Positions 1 to 9,601 are shown, counted from the stretch's first letter. The stretch is 64,000 nt of DNA from CAMDPA01 sp965223035 (GCA_965223035.1 OZ244980.1:558001-622000); one strand, 5' to 3'. The notes: a model not told the origin generated them from the sequence alone. Numbers and translations are program-made.

Positions 1-108
1 GCGCAGGAAATCGGTCAGCAGCATGCGCGGCTCGGCATAGCCCGTCGTTTCTTCGCCGTTGAGGAGAAAGGTGACCGGAACCTTGGCGTCGCGGCTCAGG
101 ACAGGCAT
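1..108 (-). CDS. Molybdenum hydroxylase [2Fe-2S] small subunit, 5' part only
   Basis: The first 36 codons read MPVLSRDAKVPVTFLLNGEE and continue TTGYAEPRMLLTDFLR, the usual start of CoxS/XdhC-type iron-sulfur subunits (beta-grasp ferredoxin fold, before the first Cys cluster). The gene runs off the left edge, so no cysteine is visible. Its ATG overlaps the end of the FAD-subunit gene by 13 bases, which implies translational coupling in a large-medium-small operon transcribed leftward. The role is electron transfer from the molybdenum centre to FAD. The substrate cannot be told from this fragment. Confidence 0.85.
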   Translation of the reverse strand, partial: MPVLSRDAKVPVTFLLNGEETTGYAEPRMLLTDFLR

Positions 109-926
109 GCGCTGGCCTCCTTGATGACCGTCTTGCCGAGGCGTCGGACCAGCTCGCGACGGTGTCTGGCCGTGGCGTGGATGTCATCGTAACCGCCGAG
201 CTCCCAAGCGAACGCATTGAGCGCGTCGTCGAGATCCGCCTCTTGGGTGAGTGGCGGCCATTCGATCACGGTTGGCTTGTCAGCCACGCCGCCAACGCCG
301 AGACGAATCCCCTGGCGGTTGGCCACACAGGCGATGGCGACAATGGCGAAGTCCCCGTGCCGGCGCGCGAATTCCGTGAAAGCATAGCCGCAATCGGCGC
401 GCGCTTCGGGAAAGCGCGCGGCGACCATGACCTCGTCGGGCTGTTTGGCCGTCGTCAGCATGCCGATCTGAAAGTCTGATGCATCGAGCCGACGCTCGCC
501 TGCCCGGCTTTGCAGCACCAATTCACCCCCTAATATGGCGATAGCGAGCGGCAATTCGGAACTGGGGTCGGCATGGCAGAGCGAACCGCACACGGTGCCT
601 CTGTTTCGCGTCTGCACATGTCCGACGTGGCGCAGCATCGACTTGAGCAGCGGTGCCGCGGTTGGCAGCTGGGGCCACTCATCGAGCTGAGCTTGGCGCA
701 CGCGACAGCCGATCTCGATGATGCCATCGGCGCAGGAGATCTGGTCGTAGCCGGGCATGCAGGCGAGATCGATCAGCACTTGCGGCTGCACCAGGCGCAT
801 GTTCAGCATCGGCATCAGGGATTGGCCGCCGGCCAACACGCGCGCGTCATCGCCATGCGCCGCAAGCGCTTCCAGCACCTCGTCCATGTGGTGGGGTTTG
901 AGATAGTCGAACGCAGCCGGCTTCAT
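96..926 (-). CDS. Molybdenum hydroxylase FAD-binding medium subunit
   Basis: 276 aa, normal length for CoxM/XdhB-type subunits. The FAD-binding PCMH-like domain shows AGGQSLMPMLNMRL near residue 32 and RGTVCGSLCHADPSSELP near residue 110, the two signatures that hold the FAD. The C-terminal part (from about residue 170) matches the CO-dehydrogenase flavoprotein C domain. It passes electrons from the iron-sulfur subunit to an external acceptor. The start overlaps the end of the large-subunit gene by 4 bases and its stop overlaps the small-subunit start, so the three genes form one tightly coupled operon. Confidence 0.92.
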   Translation of the reverse strand: MKPAAFDYLKPHHMDEVLEALAAHGDDARVLAGGQSLMPMLNMRLVQPQVLIDLACMPGYDQISCADGIIEIGCRVRQAQLDEWPQLPTAAPLLKSMLRHVGHVQTRNRGTVCGSLCHADPSSELPLAIAILGGELVLQSRAGERRLDASDFQIGMLTTAKQPDEVMVAARFPEARADCGYAFTEFARRHGDFAIVAIACVANRQGIRLGVGGVADKPTVIEWPPLTQEADLDDALNAFAWELGGYDDIHATARHRRELVRRLGKTVIKEASACLS

Positions 927-3900
927 TTGCGGGCTCCGAACAGGCCGCGCGCGCGGTCAGCCAGCGAGGTGCGTGCTTGGTCGGCGGGCGGCGCGGCTTG
1001 CGCCACCAGACGATTGAACACCTGCCGGATGAGACTGCGCGCAGCGCCGGACAACATGCGCCCGCCGACCGAGGCAACGGTGCCGGATAGATGCACCTCA
1101 TAATCGTAGCGCACCAGCGTTCCGGTCTCCTGTTGCTGCAGCGCGACATGGCCAACGCCGTGCGAGGAGCCCAGGGCGCCCTGCAATTGACCGTGGATGG
1201 TGAGGGAATTGGGCGGGTCAAGGTCGCTCAAGTCCACTACGGCATTGAAGTTGCCGCGCACCGGGCCGACCCCTAGACTGGCGAGCGCGGTGTAGGATGT
1301 TTCGGACCGGCGCTCGACGGCGCGACATCCCGGAATGATCCCAGCCAGCGCGTCGGGATCCATCAGGGTCTGCCAGACCACCTCCGGCGGCACCGGAACA
1401 AGCGTCTCGCCGGTGCCCGTCAGGCCGCCCGGTTGGGCCGCCGCGACGGTTCGCACGTCCGACGGTCTAGACGACAAAGCCGTGCCATCGGCGAGGCGAT
1501 CGGGCGGGGGCGGTTCTTCATCGCCATGAATCCACGCGAACACGCGTGCGGGAACCAGGGGCAATTGAATGTCATCACGCTCAAGGGCGTCGGCGACCGC
1601 GTTGGCGATGCAAACGGGCGTCGTCATGTTGTTGCCCTCCCCGATGCCTTTGGCGCCGGTCTTGGTATAGGGAGACGGCGTTTGGAAGGTGTGGATCACC
1701 TGCGGCCTCGGGATCTCATCGGCCGTGCCGATCAGATAATCTGCAAAAGTGCCGGAGCGAAACGAACCGTCGGGCAGGTAGGCAAACTCCTCAAAAAGTG
1801 CCGCGCCGACCGCAGCTGCAAACGATCCGCCGATCTGGCCCTCGGCCAATCCTGGATTGAGAATGACGCCGGCGTCGTGCGCCGTCACGTAGCGGTCGAT
1901 GGCGACCCGACCGGTCGTGCGGTCGATTTCCACTCCGCAGAAATCGAAGATGAAACCGTAGGCTAGCGAGGTGTTGATCTCGTCGTTGGCCGTGGTCGGC
2001 GTGAGTTCGGGGCCACTCCATTGCACGCTTTCGCGGATGCCGGGATCCATGCCTTCGGGCAAGCTGGAGGGCGACCAGTGCGCGAGCCCCCCGACCCGGC
2101 GGAATTCAAGTGCGTTGTCAGGATTGCTCTTGGCGCGAAGCTTTCGGTCGACGAACTCGATTTCGTTTTCTGGCACGTTCAGGGTCTGGCTCGCGATCCG
2201 CGCCATCTTCTCGCGCACGCGTTGAGCAGCGATCTTGGCGGCGGAAGCGGCGGCCGGCGCGAAGCGGCAGGAGTAGTTGCCCGACGCGATCGACCAGTTG
2301 TCCTTTTGGGTGTCGGTCTCCAAGTTCACGGTGACGTCGTCGAACCTGATGCCGAGCTCATCGGCGACGATCTGGGCGAGCGCGGTCTGATGACCCTGGC
2401 CCTGTGGCACGGAATCGCCGATCACGCTGACGGCACCCAGCGCGTCGACATTGACGATGCAGGTTGCGATCGCTCCATCTTTCGGCCCGGCGCGCTCCCG
2501 TTCCTCCAATGTCTTGAGGGTCGAGATGTAGCCCATGTTGGACTGGCTCGGCTCCACCCCGACGGTGTAGCCGATGCCATAGAGCCGGCCCTCAGCGCGG
2601 GCTTTATCGCGCCGCTGCTTTAACTCGGCCAGGTTGCCGCGTTCGATGGCATCGGCGATGACGCCGTCAAAGTCGCCTGAATCGATCAACGCTCCGGCCG
2701 GCGCGCGATAGGGGAAGCGAGCCTTGTCGATCAGATTGCGCCTGATCACCTCCAGCGGATCGAGCCCCAAGTCGTTCGCGATCTTATGCATCAGGCGCTC
2801 AACCGCGAAATAGAGCTGTGGACCGCCGAAGCCGCGTACAGCGCCGGTCGGGCACTTGTTGGTCATCACGATGTGATTGGTGACCTGGACCGCCGGGATC
2901 GCGTAGGCATTGGTCGACAACCCGTGCATGCGGTAGATCGGAGCCGGCATCGGCGCCCGCAGATGTGCGCCGTGATCGTCCCAATGCGTCAATCTCAGAG
3001 CCGACACCAAGCCGTCAGCGCCATGCGCGGCTTCGATTTCGGTCACGCGGTTGGGTGCACAGCTCGCCGCCGCAAGATGCTCCAAGCGATCCTCGATCCA
3101 CTTGACCGGCTTGCCAGCTAGTCGGGAGCAAACGCACATCAGCACGATATAGGGGAAGATCGTGAGCTTGGAGCCGAAGCTGCCACCGGAGTTGACCGGA
3201 CTGCGGTGGCGCAATCGGGCGGGCGGCACCTTCAACGAGATCGCCATCACCGCATGGACGGAAAACGGACCTTGGAAGTTCGAGATCACGTCGTAGCCGC
3301 CGTTTTCCGGCAGATACTCGCAGATCATGGCGTAGGTCTCCATCGGCGTAATGGAGTTGCGCGGATAAACGATCTTCGTGGACGTGCGGTGCGTTGTTGC
3401 GGCGAAGGCGCCGTCGACGTCGCCGTGCAGGAAGGCGCGTTTTGAAACGCAGTTGGTGCCGGCGGCGTCATGCAACACCGGTGCGTCATCGCGGCAGGCT
3501 TCGACCGGATCAACAACCGCGGGCAAGGGCTCGTAGGCGACCTCGATGTGCTCGAGCGCGTCTTCGGCCTGGTACCGGCTGGTGGCGCAAACGACAGCGA
3601 CCGGCTCGCCGACGAAGCGGACTTTGTCCTTGGCGATGCAGCGATAGTCCATCGGGTTCTCGAAGCCGACGATCAGCGTGGTCGTCAGCGGCCATAAGTC
3701 TGCACCGGTCACGACGCACTTGACGCCGGGAACCTTGAGGGCCGCGGAGATGTCGATCGATTTGATGCGCGCATGGGCATGCGGTGAACGCAAGACCGCG
3801 GCATGCAAACACCCGCGCGGCTCGGGAAGGTCATCGATGAACTTGCCGCGGCCGGTCAGCAGCGCGCGGTTCTCGACCCTGGGGATGCGCCGACCAACGT

Positions 3901-3952
3901 ATGCGCAGGGTTCATCGGCATTGTCCTCGACCGGCAAAACCGCACCTACCAT
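923..3952 (-). CDS. Molybdenum hydroxylase large subunit fused to a CoxG-like SRPBCC domain
   Basis: I chose the ATG at 3952 (protein begins MVGAVLPVEDNADEP, 1009 aa); the open frame extends 48 codons further up but without family similarity. Residues from about 15 to 780 are an aldehyde oxidase/xanthine dehydrogenase molybdopterin subunit: GRGKFIDDL near the start, the molybdenum-loop motif PTGAVRGFGGPQ, and KGIGEGNN near the C-terminal active-site Glu. The loop is of the xanthine-dehydrogenase type, not the AYRCSFR loop of form I CO dehydrogenase, so CO oxidation is unlikely. Residues from about 848 to 990 form a CoxG-type SRPBCC domain (IPGC motif, then GxFNAVVDL), normally a separate protein. 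A hydroxylation of an N-heterocycle or aldehyde is the best guess from its neighbours. Confidence 0.88.
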   Translation of the reverse strand: MVGAVLPVEDNADEPCAYVGRRIPRVENRALLTGRGKFIDDLPEPRGCLHAAVLRSPHAHARIKSIDISAALKVPGVKCVVTGADLWPLTTTLIVGFENPMDYRCIAKDKVRFVGEPVAVVCATSRYQAEDALEHIEVAYEPLPAVVDPVEACRDDAPVLHDAAGTNCVSKRAFLHGDVDGAFAATTHRTSTKIVYPRNSITPMETYAMICEYLPENGGYDVISNFQGPFSVHAVMAISLKVPPARLRHRSPVNSGGSFGSKLTIFPYIVLMCVCSRLAGKPVKWIEDRLEHLAAASCAPNRVTEIEAAHGADGLVSALRLTHWDDHGAHLRAPMPAPIYRMHGLSTNAYAIPAVQVTNHIVMTNKCPTGAVRGFGGPQLYFAVERLMHKIANDLGLDPLEVIRRNLIDKARFPYRAPAGALIDSGDFDGVIADAIERGNLAELKQRRDKARAEGRLYGIGYTVGVEPSQSNMGYISTLKTLEERERAGPKDGAIATCIVNVDALGAVSVIGDSVPQGQGHQTALAQIVADELGIRFDDVTVNLETDTQKDNWSIASGNYSCRFAPAAASAAKIAAQRVREKMARIASQTLNVPENEIEFVDRKLRAKSNPDNALEFRRVGGLAHWSPSSLPEGMDPGIRESVQWSGPELTPTTANDEINTSLAYGFIFDFCGVEIDRTTGRVAIDRYVTAHDAGVILNPGLAEGQIGGSFAAAVGAALFEEFAYLPDGSFRSGTFADYLIGTADEIPRPQVIHTFQTPSPYTKTGAKGIGEGNNMTTPVCIANAVADALERDDIQLPLVPARVFAWIHGDEEPPPPDRLADGTALSSRPSDVRTVAAAQPGGLTGTGETLVPVPPEVVWQTLMDPDALAGIIPGCRAVERRSETSYTALASLGVGPVRGNFNAVVDLSDLDPPNSLTIHGQLQGALGSSHGVGHVALQQQETGTLVRYDYEVHLSGTVASVGGRMLSGAARSLIRQVFNRLVAQAAPPADQARTSLADRARGLFGARK

Positions 3953-3991
3953 CTGCGCGTTCCCACAATGCCATTGAAACCGAGGTGATAA

Positions 3992-4009
3992 CGTATACAA
4001 CACGTATAT
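3992..4009. promoter_or_regulatory. Putative GntR/FCD operator 1
   Basis: CGTATACAACACGTATAT is an imperfect palindrome lying 40 bases upstream of the large-subunit ATG. It shares its core (TATACAA..CGTATA) with sites at 4100 and 9698, both in front of genes of the same catabolic region. Confidence 0.55.
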
Positions 4010-4099
4010 TTCAGGCAACCGGCAAGCCCTGTCAACCCCGGCGGACCAGCGGTAAGCAAACCCGGTGCCTTGACAGGCGACGTACGCCCGTTGCATTTT

Positions 4100-4116
4100 G
4101 CATACAAATCGTATAC
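4100..4116. promoter_or_regulatory. Putative GntR/FCD operator 2
   Basis: GCATACAAATCGTATAC, 12 bases before the ATG of the hydantoinase A gene, so a bound repressor would block initiation. Together with the site at 3992 it sits in the divergent promoter region between the molybdenum hydroxylase operon and the hydantoinase genes. Confidence 0.6.
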
Positions 4117-4128
4117 GAGGTCGACCAA

Positions 4129-6189
4129 ATGGTGTGGGTCATAGGCGTGGACGTGGGCGGTACGTTTACGGACTTCTATGCGCTTCAATCACAGACGGCC
4201 GAGGCACGACTTTATAAGCGGCCCTCCACGCCACATAATCCCGCCGAGGCGATTCTCGACGGTCTCGCCGAGTTGTGCGCAAGCGCCGGCATCGATGGTG
4301 GCGACGTTGACCGGGTTTGTCACGGCACCACCGTGGCCACGAACGCGCTCATTCAAAGCAAGGGCGCCGACGTTGCGGTGGTGACGACCAAGGGCTTTCG
4401 CGACCTTCTGGAAATCGGCCGTCAGACACGGCCGCATATGTTCAGCCTTCAATGCGATCATCCCCCGCCGCTGGTCGAACGCTCAAAGCGCCTCGAAGTC
4501 GCTGAGCGGATCTCGGCTGGTGGGCGCGTGGTGCAGCCGCTGGAGCTCGGTTCGCTCGCGCGCGTCATCGACGAATTGAGACAAACCGGTGCGCAAGCGT
4601 GCGCCGTGTGCTGTCTATTCTCATTTCTCGAGCCGTCGCACGAGCGCGCCATCGCGAAGCGCATTCGGCAAGAACTGCCGCACGTGTTTGTTTCGGTGTC
4701 ATCGGACGTGCAGCCAGAGTTTCGCGAGTACGAGCGGTTCTCCACGACCGTCTTGAACGCCTACTTGCAGCCGGTTTTGGACCATTATTTGGGGACGCTC
4801 GAACAACGGCTGGGTCAACGGTATCCTGGCAAGAGCCTCGGGATCTACCAGTCGATCGGCGGCTTGATGTCGGCCAGTCGTGCCCGCAGCTATCCTGTTC
4901 GAACAGCCCTGTCGGGACCCGCTGCCGGCGTGATGGGGGCCATCTGCGCGGCGCAATCGGCGCAGCGGCAGAACGTGATCACGCTCGATATGGGAGGGAC
5001 CAGCGCCGATGTCTGTCTGATCAGTGATCTTAAGGCGAGCATCAATTTCGAACGGGTTGTGGCCGGTTTCCCCATCCGGCTGCCGATGATCGACATCCAC
5101 ACGATCGGCGCGGGCGGAGGGTCGATCGCGTGGTTTGAACGCGACGGCCTGTTAAAGGTCGGGCCGGCCAGCGCTGGAGCGATCCCCGGTCCGGCCTGCT
5201 ATGGCCTCGGCGGTGAACTTCCGACCGTGACGGACGCCAACTGTTTGCTCGGTCGGTTTCCGCAAGCGGGACTGGTCGGCGGACGCATGCCGCTCGAAAT
5301 CGCTGCATCCCGCCGCGCCATCGCCCCGGTCGCGGACCAGCTTAAGATGTCGCCCGAGCAAGCGGCGCTCGGCATTCTGGGCATTGTCGGTGCGAATATG
5401 ATGCGGGCCGTTCGCGCCATCACGATCGAGAAGGGCCATGATCCTGCCGACTACGCGCTGATGGCCTTTGGCGGTGCGGGGCCGCTACATGCGGTGGAGG
5501 TCGCCCGCGGCTTGAACATCGGTGAGGTCATCATTCCGGCCGCCCCAGGTATACTTTGCGCGCAAGGTCTCATCGTGTCCGACCTGAAAGAGAGCTTCGT
5601 GCGTTCGGTCGCCCAAAGACTTGCCCGCGACATGCCGGACGACCTGGACAGGGCCGTCGGCCAACTTCACCAGGACGCGTTGGCCTGGGCGAAGGGGGAA
5701 GGTCTGGCCACTTCGGACCTGACCAGCGAGCTGTCGATCGACGTGCGCTATGTCGGCCAGAACTTTGAGCTTCCCGTGCAGGTCGGATCGTGGCGAGGCG
5801 GCATGAGACCGGTTACGCCCGACTTCGACACCTTGCGCACGATGTTCTTCGAAGCGCACGCCGCGCATTATGGCTATCACAACCCGACCGCGCCGATCGA
5901 GATCATGAACCTGCGCATCACGGCGCTGGGACGCCTGTCCGCGGTCGTGCCCCGGCCCGCGGCGCCCGACCCCGGTAGCACGCCCAAGCCGATCGCGACC
6001 CAGCAGGTCGTCCTGGGCGAGGGTGGCGCCATCGAGACACCGGTTTACGACCGCGACGATTTAAGTCCCGGTTTCACGCTCATGGGACCGGCGATCATCC
6101 AGCAATTCGACGCCACCACCGTTGTCCATACGGGCGATAAGCTCGCTGTCGACGCGGCCAGGAACATCTTAATCGAGGTTGCCAGATGA
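4129..6189 (+). CDS. Hydantoinase/oxoprolinase family protein, subunit A
   Basis: 686 aa from the ATG at 4129 (MVWVIGVDVGGTFTDF); the frame is open further upstream but that stretch holds the operator and no family similarity. The N-terminal Hydant_A_N phosphate-binding motif GVDVGGTFTDF, the TTVATNALI segment near residue 65 and the ATPase-like LDMGGTSADVCLI motif near residue 285 are all present. Members use ATP to open or carboxylate a substrate (N-methylhydantoinase, 5-oxoprolinase, acetone or acetophenone carboxylase). The next gene, subunit B, overlaps by 4 bases. Which substrate is used cannot be decided here; the molybdenum hydroxylase opposite and the ligase downstream suggest an oxidised nitrogen heterocycle. 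Confidence 0.92.
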   Translation: MVWVIGVDVGGTFTDFYALQSQTAEARLYKRPSTPHNPAEAILDGLAELCASAGIDGGDVDRVCHGTTVATNALIQSKGADVAVVTTKGFRDLLEIGRQTRPHMFSLQCDHPPPLVERSKRLEVAERISAGGRVVQPLELGSLARVIDELRQTGAQACAVCCLFSFLEPSHERAIAKRIRQELPHVFVSVSSDVQPEFREYERFSTTVLNAYLQPVLDHYLGTLEQRLGQRYPGKSLGIYQSIGGLMSASRARSYPVRTALSGPAAGVMGAICAAQSAQRQNVITLDMGGTSADVCLISDLKASINFERVVAGFPIRLPMIDIHTIGAGGGSIAWFERDGLLKVGPASAGAIPGPACYGLGGELPTVTDANCLLGRFPQAGLVGGRMPLEIAASRRAIAPVADQLKMSPEQAALGILGIVGANMMRAVRAITIEKGHDPADYALMAFGGAGPLHAVEVARGLNIGEVIIPAAPGILCAQGLIVSDLKESFVRSVAQRLARDMPDDLDRAVGQLHQDALAWAKGEGLATSDLTSELSIDVRYVGQNFELPVQVGSWRGGMRPVTPDFDTLRTMFFEAHAAHYGYHNPTAPIEIMNLRITALGRLSAVVPRPAAPDPGSTPKPIATQQVVLGEGGAIETPVYDRDDLSPGFTLMGPAIIQQFDATTVVHTGDKLAVDAARNILIEVAR

Positions 6190-7883
6190 ACATTCACGCT
6201 CGACCGGCCCTCGACGCCATCAAGCTCGAAATCATCGCCAACGCGCTCGCCTCGATCGCCGACGAGTGCTTCATCTCGCTGATGAAGAGCGCCTACTCGA
6301 CCAACATCAAGGAGCGGAGGGATCACTCGACGGCGATCGTGACAGCCGACGGCCGGCTGGTTATGCAGGCGGCGCAATCGCTTCCGATCCATATTGCCTC
6401 GATGACCGGCCTCGTCAGCTCGATGCTCGCGGACCACGACGGCGTGATCGAAGACGGCGATCTGTTGATCGGCAATGATCCGCATGTCGCCGGCGGCACC
6501 CACCTGCCGGATGTCAATGTCGCCATGCCGGTTTTCATCGGCGGCGAGCTGTTCGCGTTCATCTGTAACATTGCGCATCACGCGGATATCGGCGGCGCCG
6601 CTGCTGGCAGCATGTCCAGCGGCCTGACGGAAATCTATCAGGAAGGCCTTCGGATTCCGGTCGTGAAGCTATTTCACAGGGGCGTGCTGGACAATGATCT
6701 GATGCGGCTCCTGCTTCTCAATGCGCGTGTGCCCGATGAGCGCCAAGGAGACTACTACGCGCAAATTGCGGCAGCGCGGCTTGGAGCCAGGCGCCTGCAG
6801 GAGGTGTGCGAGAGATGGAGCGCGCCGGTGATCATGGACGCCTGCGAGCAAATCATCGCCCGCACCGAGCGCCGGATGCGCACCGGCATTTCCGATATTC
6901 CAGACGGCACCTACGAATTCCAGGACCAAATGGACGATGACGGCGTCGCGACCGAAGACATCCCGATCTCCGTCAAGATCACGGTCGAAGGCGAACGCAT
7001 CGCATTCGATTTCAGCGGCACGGCCGGGCAAGTTCCCGGCAATATCAACGTGACGTTCAACGCCACGCAAGCCGCCGTTTGTTATATCCTCAAGGCGCTG
7101 CTTGACCCGGACATTCCCAACAATCAGGGCATGCTCGACGTTCCGCAGATCCTTGCGCCCGAAGGTTCGCTGTTGAATGCGACCTTTCCGTCTGCGGTGG
7201 CACTCAGGGCAAACACCTGTCAGCGCATTGTCGACGTGGTGCTGGGTGCGCTGGCGTCGGCCTTGCCCGATCGCGTGGTCGCCGCGGCCAATGGTGCGAA
7301 CACCTCGGCGGTGTTTTCCGGCGTCGATCCGCGCACCGGCCAGCACTACGTCTATCTGGAAACGCTGGGCGGTGGCTTTGGTGGACGCGCCACGGCAGAC
7401 GGCAAAGATGGCGTCCAGGTGCACATCACAAACACGTCCAATCTGCCGGTGGAAGCGATCGAGATGGAGTATCCGCTGCTTGTCGAGGCCTATGGTCTGG
7501 TGACGGATTCCGGTGGAGCGGGACGACACCGAGGCGGGCTGGGGCTTGTGCGACGCATTCGGCCGGTGGACCACGACTGCCACTTTAGCGGCACTGGCGA
7601 GCGCTTCCGTCATGCACCGTGGGGGATCTTCGGTGGTGAGCCCGGACAATGCGGCTCGTTCCAACATGTCGACCGAGACGGAAGAACGGCACGGCCGATG
7701 CCAGCCAAGATCAAGGACGCGGTGTTGCGCGAGGATGAGGCGGTGGTGATGAGTACGCCCGGCGCGGGCGGCTATGGTCCGCCTAGCGAGCGGGCGGCCG
7801 CCGATATCCGGCGCGACCGCGATAGCGGCAAATTCACCGCGAGCTATCTGCGGCGCCACTACCCATCAGCGTTAAAGGACTGA
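6186..7883 (+). CDS. Hydantoinase/oxoprolinase family protein, subunit B
   Basis: 565 aa. Starts ATGAACATTCACGCTCG inside the last codons of subunit A (ATGA overlap). It carries the Hydantoinase_B landmarks: SIADECFISLMKSAYSTNIKERRDHS near residue 25, DPHVAGGTHLPDV near residue 97, and the C-terminal GGFGGR and SDSGGAGRHRGGLGL-like stretch (here TDSGGAGRHRGGLGLVRR near residue 440). The protein forms a complex with subunit A and supplies the second half of the active site. Its length is typical of the B subunit. The A+B pair is co-transcribed with the hydrolase 12 bases downstream. Confidence 0.92.
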   Translation: MNIHARPALDAIKLEIIANALASIADECFISLMKSAYSTNIKERRDHSTAIVTADGRLVMQAAQSLPIHIASMTGLVSSMLADHDGVIEDGDLLIGNDPHVAGGTHLPDVNVAMPVFIGGELFAFICNIAHHADIGGAAAGSMSSGLTEIYQEGLRIPVVKLFHRGVLDNDLMRLLLLNARVPDERQGDYYAQIAAARLGARRLQEVCERWSAPVIMDACEQIIARTERRMRTGISDIPDGTYEFQDQMDDDGVATEDIPISVKITVEGERIAFDFSGTAGQVPGNINVTFNATQAAVCYILKALLDPDIPNNQGMLDVPQILAPEGSLLNATFPSAVALRANTCQRIVDVVLGALASALPDRVVAAANGANTSAVFSGVDPRTGQHYVYLETLGGGFGGRATADGKDGVQVHITNTSNLPVEAIEMEYPLLVEAYGLVTDSGGAGRHRGGLGLVRRIRPVDHDCHFSGTGERFRHAPWGIFGGEPGQCGSFQHVDRDGRTARPMPAKIKDAVLREDEAVVMSTPGAGGYGPPSERAAADIRRDRDSGKFTASYLRRHYPSALKD

Positions 7884-7895
7884 GGCAGACGCGCC

Positions 7896-8870
7896 ATGCC
7901 GGATGCGGAAGACGCTTACCACAGCCAAAACCAGCGCGGACCGGACAGCTTCACCGTGCACGCCGAAGACGGCTATCCGTTCGAGGTCAGGATCCAGGGT
8001 TGCAGCGATGGTCCGCGCGTCATTGCGAGCCACGGGAACGGGCTGGCCATCGATGCCTTCGCGCCGTTTCTGGAGGCGCTGGGCACGACATGCCAGGTGG
8101 TATCGTTTGACATGCGCGGCCACGGCCGTGGCCCGCCGCCGGGTCAGCTGGTCGACAACTGGGGCACGTTCGTTGCCGATGTCGCCGTGATTTTTGACGG
8201 TATCCGCCAGCAGCTGGGTGTGCGCGAGACATGGGGCGCATTTCACAGCCTGAGCTCGCTGGCTACGCTGCTACACACCGGCCGACACGGAGAGCCGTGG
8301 TCGGGCCTCGTCGTGTTTGAGCCACCCGTTCATCTCCCGGATGGCGACCCGCTCTTGGAGCCCTACCGTGAACAGCACCGGCAGCTTTCAGCCCATGCCG
8401 CCGCACGCAGAGACGCATTTTCAAGCGTGGATGAACTGATCGAACGGTTTCGCCGCGCTGCTGGCTTCTCGCGACTGCAGCACGCAGCCTTGCGCCGGCT
8501 GGCCGAGGCCACGCTGCGCCCGCGCAGCGACGGTAACGGATATGAGCTGCGTTGCCCGCGGGCGTTCGAAGCCCGGACATTCGACATCTCGGTGCTTGAG
8601 GGCAGCTATGACACGATCACGTCGATCGAGGTGCCGGTGATGGTGGTCGCCGGCGTTTGCGAGCCGCCTCCTGCCGAGCCGCCGCTTCTGGCCAAGATTG
8701 CACGGCAGCTAGCCGAGGACGGCGGCTTCTCGTTGGCGCAGATGATGGGCTGCACACACTTCATGCAATTGGAAGCGCCGCAGCGCGCCGCAGACATCGT
8801 CATCGATTTCATTGCGGCCTGCCGGCGAGACGCCGGTGGTGCAACTCAGTTGAGGGTATCGCAGATTTGA
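7896..8870 (+). CDS. Alpha/beta hydrolase
   Basis: 324 aa. A classic alpha/beta-hydrolase N-terminal half: VIASHGNGLAIDAFAPFLEA (oxyanion HG) followed by VVSFDMRGHGRGPPPGQL. The nucleophile elbow appears as GAFHSLSSLATLL near residue 113, where GxSxG is degenerate (FHSLSS), and the C-terminal His is in MGCTHFMQLEAPQ. It follows the hydantoinase pair by 12 bases and converges with the GntR gene, overlapping it by 25 bases. A C-N or C-C bond hydrolase or esterase acting on a pathway intermediate is likely. Confidence 0.8.
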   Translation: MPDAEDAYHSQNQRGPDSFTVHAEDGYPFEVRIQGCSDGPRVIASHGNGLAIDAFAPFLEALGTTCQVVSFDMRGHGRGPPPGQLVDNWGTFVADVAVIFDGIRQQLGVRETWGAFHSLSSLATLLHTGRHGEPWSGLVVFEPPVHLPDGDPLLEPYREQHRQLSAHAAARRDAFSSVDELIERFRRAAGFSRLQHAALRRLAEATLRPRSDGNGYELRCPRAFEARTFDISVLEGSYDTITSIEVPVMVVAGVCEPPPAEPPLLAKIARQLAEDGGFSLAQMMGCTHFMQLEAPQRAADIVIDFIAACRRDAGGATQLRVSQI

Positions 8871-9601
8871 ACGTCACCGGACAAACTGGCTTGAAGATAC
8901 GCGCTCGCTCGCTCCCGAAACAGGCGGGTGTGCTGCGAGGCAAGCTGCTCGGCGCGGTCGGCGTTGCGGTTGCGGATGGCGTCGATCATTTGGCTGTGCT
9001 GGGCGATGACCTCCGAATAGTAATGGGCCGGCTCGGGATCGACCAGGGGCGCACTGGCGAACAGCGTGCGCGCCAGACGAAGGCTGGCGTTCAACTGGAT
9101 CTCGTAGGCGCGACAGACGAAGCGGTTGCCGGCGGCCTCTGCGACGGCGAGATGAAAGTCGCGGTTGCGGTCACCCATTTCATTGAAGTTGCGCGCCTTG
9201 GAGGCAGCGGCAAAGCTGCGGTTGCTTTCGTCCATGGCCTTGAGATGGCCGACGCTGTGACGATGGGCAGCCCACCGGAACACCGCACGCTGGCACAGAT
9301 CCAGCGCTTCGAACAGTTGCGGGATCTCGTTGATATCCTGGCTGGCGACGCGGGCCCCTCGATTGGGCATAACTTGGACCAGCTCCTCGGAGGCCAGGCG
9401 AATGATCGCCTCCCTGATGGGGGTTCTGGAAATACCGAACTCACGCTCGAGGCTGGCTTCGTCGAGATCGGCGCCAGGCGCTCGCGTCAGTCTCAGAATG
9501 TCGTCTCGCAGCCGCTGGTAAATCAGCTGACTTCCCGTCCCGCGCGGGCGCGCCGTCTTACGTCGTGCTGCCGCGATCGTCGTTTTCGTCGTCTTCGCCA
9601 T
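8846..9601 (-). CDS. GntR family transcriptional regulator, FCD subfamily
   Basis: 251 aa from the ATG at 9601 (MAKTTKTTIAAARRK, a basic tail). The winged helix covers about residues 24 to 90 (YQRLRDDILRLTRAPGADLD, EREFGISRTPIREAIIRLAS, GARV wing). The all-helical FCD effector domain follows, with metal-ligand-type residues in the later helices. FCD regulators usually sense small organic acids and repress adjacent catabolic genes. It is divergent from the ligase gene, and a palindrome at 9698 lies between them. Two matching palindromes lie at the other end of the cluster, so it probably controls the whole 0-11.5 kb region. Confidence 0.9.
   Translation of the reverse strand: MAKTTKTTIAAARRKTARPRGTGSQLIYQRLRDDILRLTRAPGADLDEASLEREFGISRTPIREAIIRLASEELVQVMPNRGARVASQDINEIPQLFEALDLCQRAVFRWAAHRHSVGHLKAMDESNRSFAAASKARNFNEMGDRNRDFHLAVAEAAGNRFVCRAYEIQLNASLRLARTLFASAPLVDPEPAHYYSEVIAQHSQMIDAIRNRNADRAEQLASQHTRLFRERASAYLQASLSGDVQICDTLN

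Noticed and set aside
573..1103. Long plus-strand open frames opposite the molybdenum hydroxylase genes
   Set aside because: They are antisense shadows caused by high GC; the minus-strand genes have clear family motifs.
923..3952. Form I CO dehydrogenase (CoxL)
   Set aside because: The active-site loop reads PTGAVRGFGGPQ rather than AYRCSFR, so a CO-oxidising assignment is not supported.
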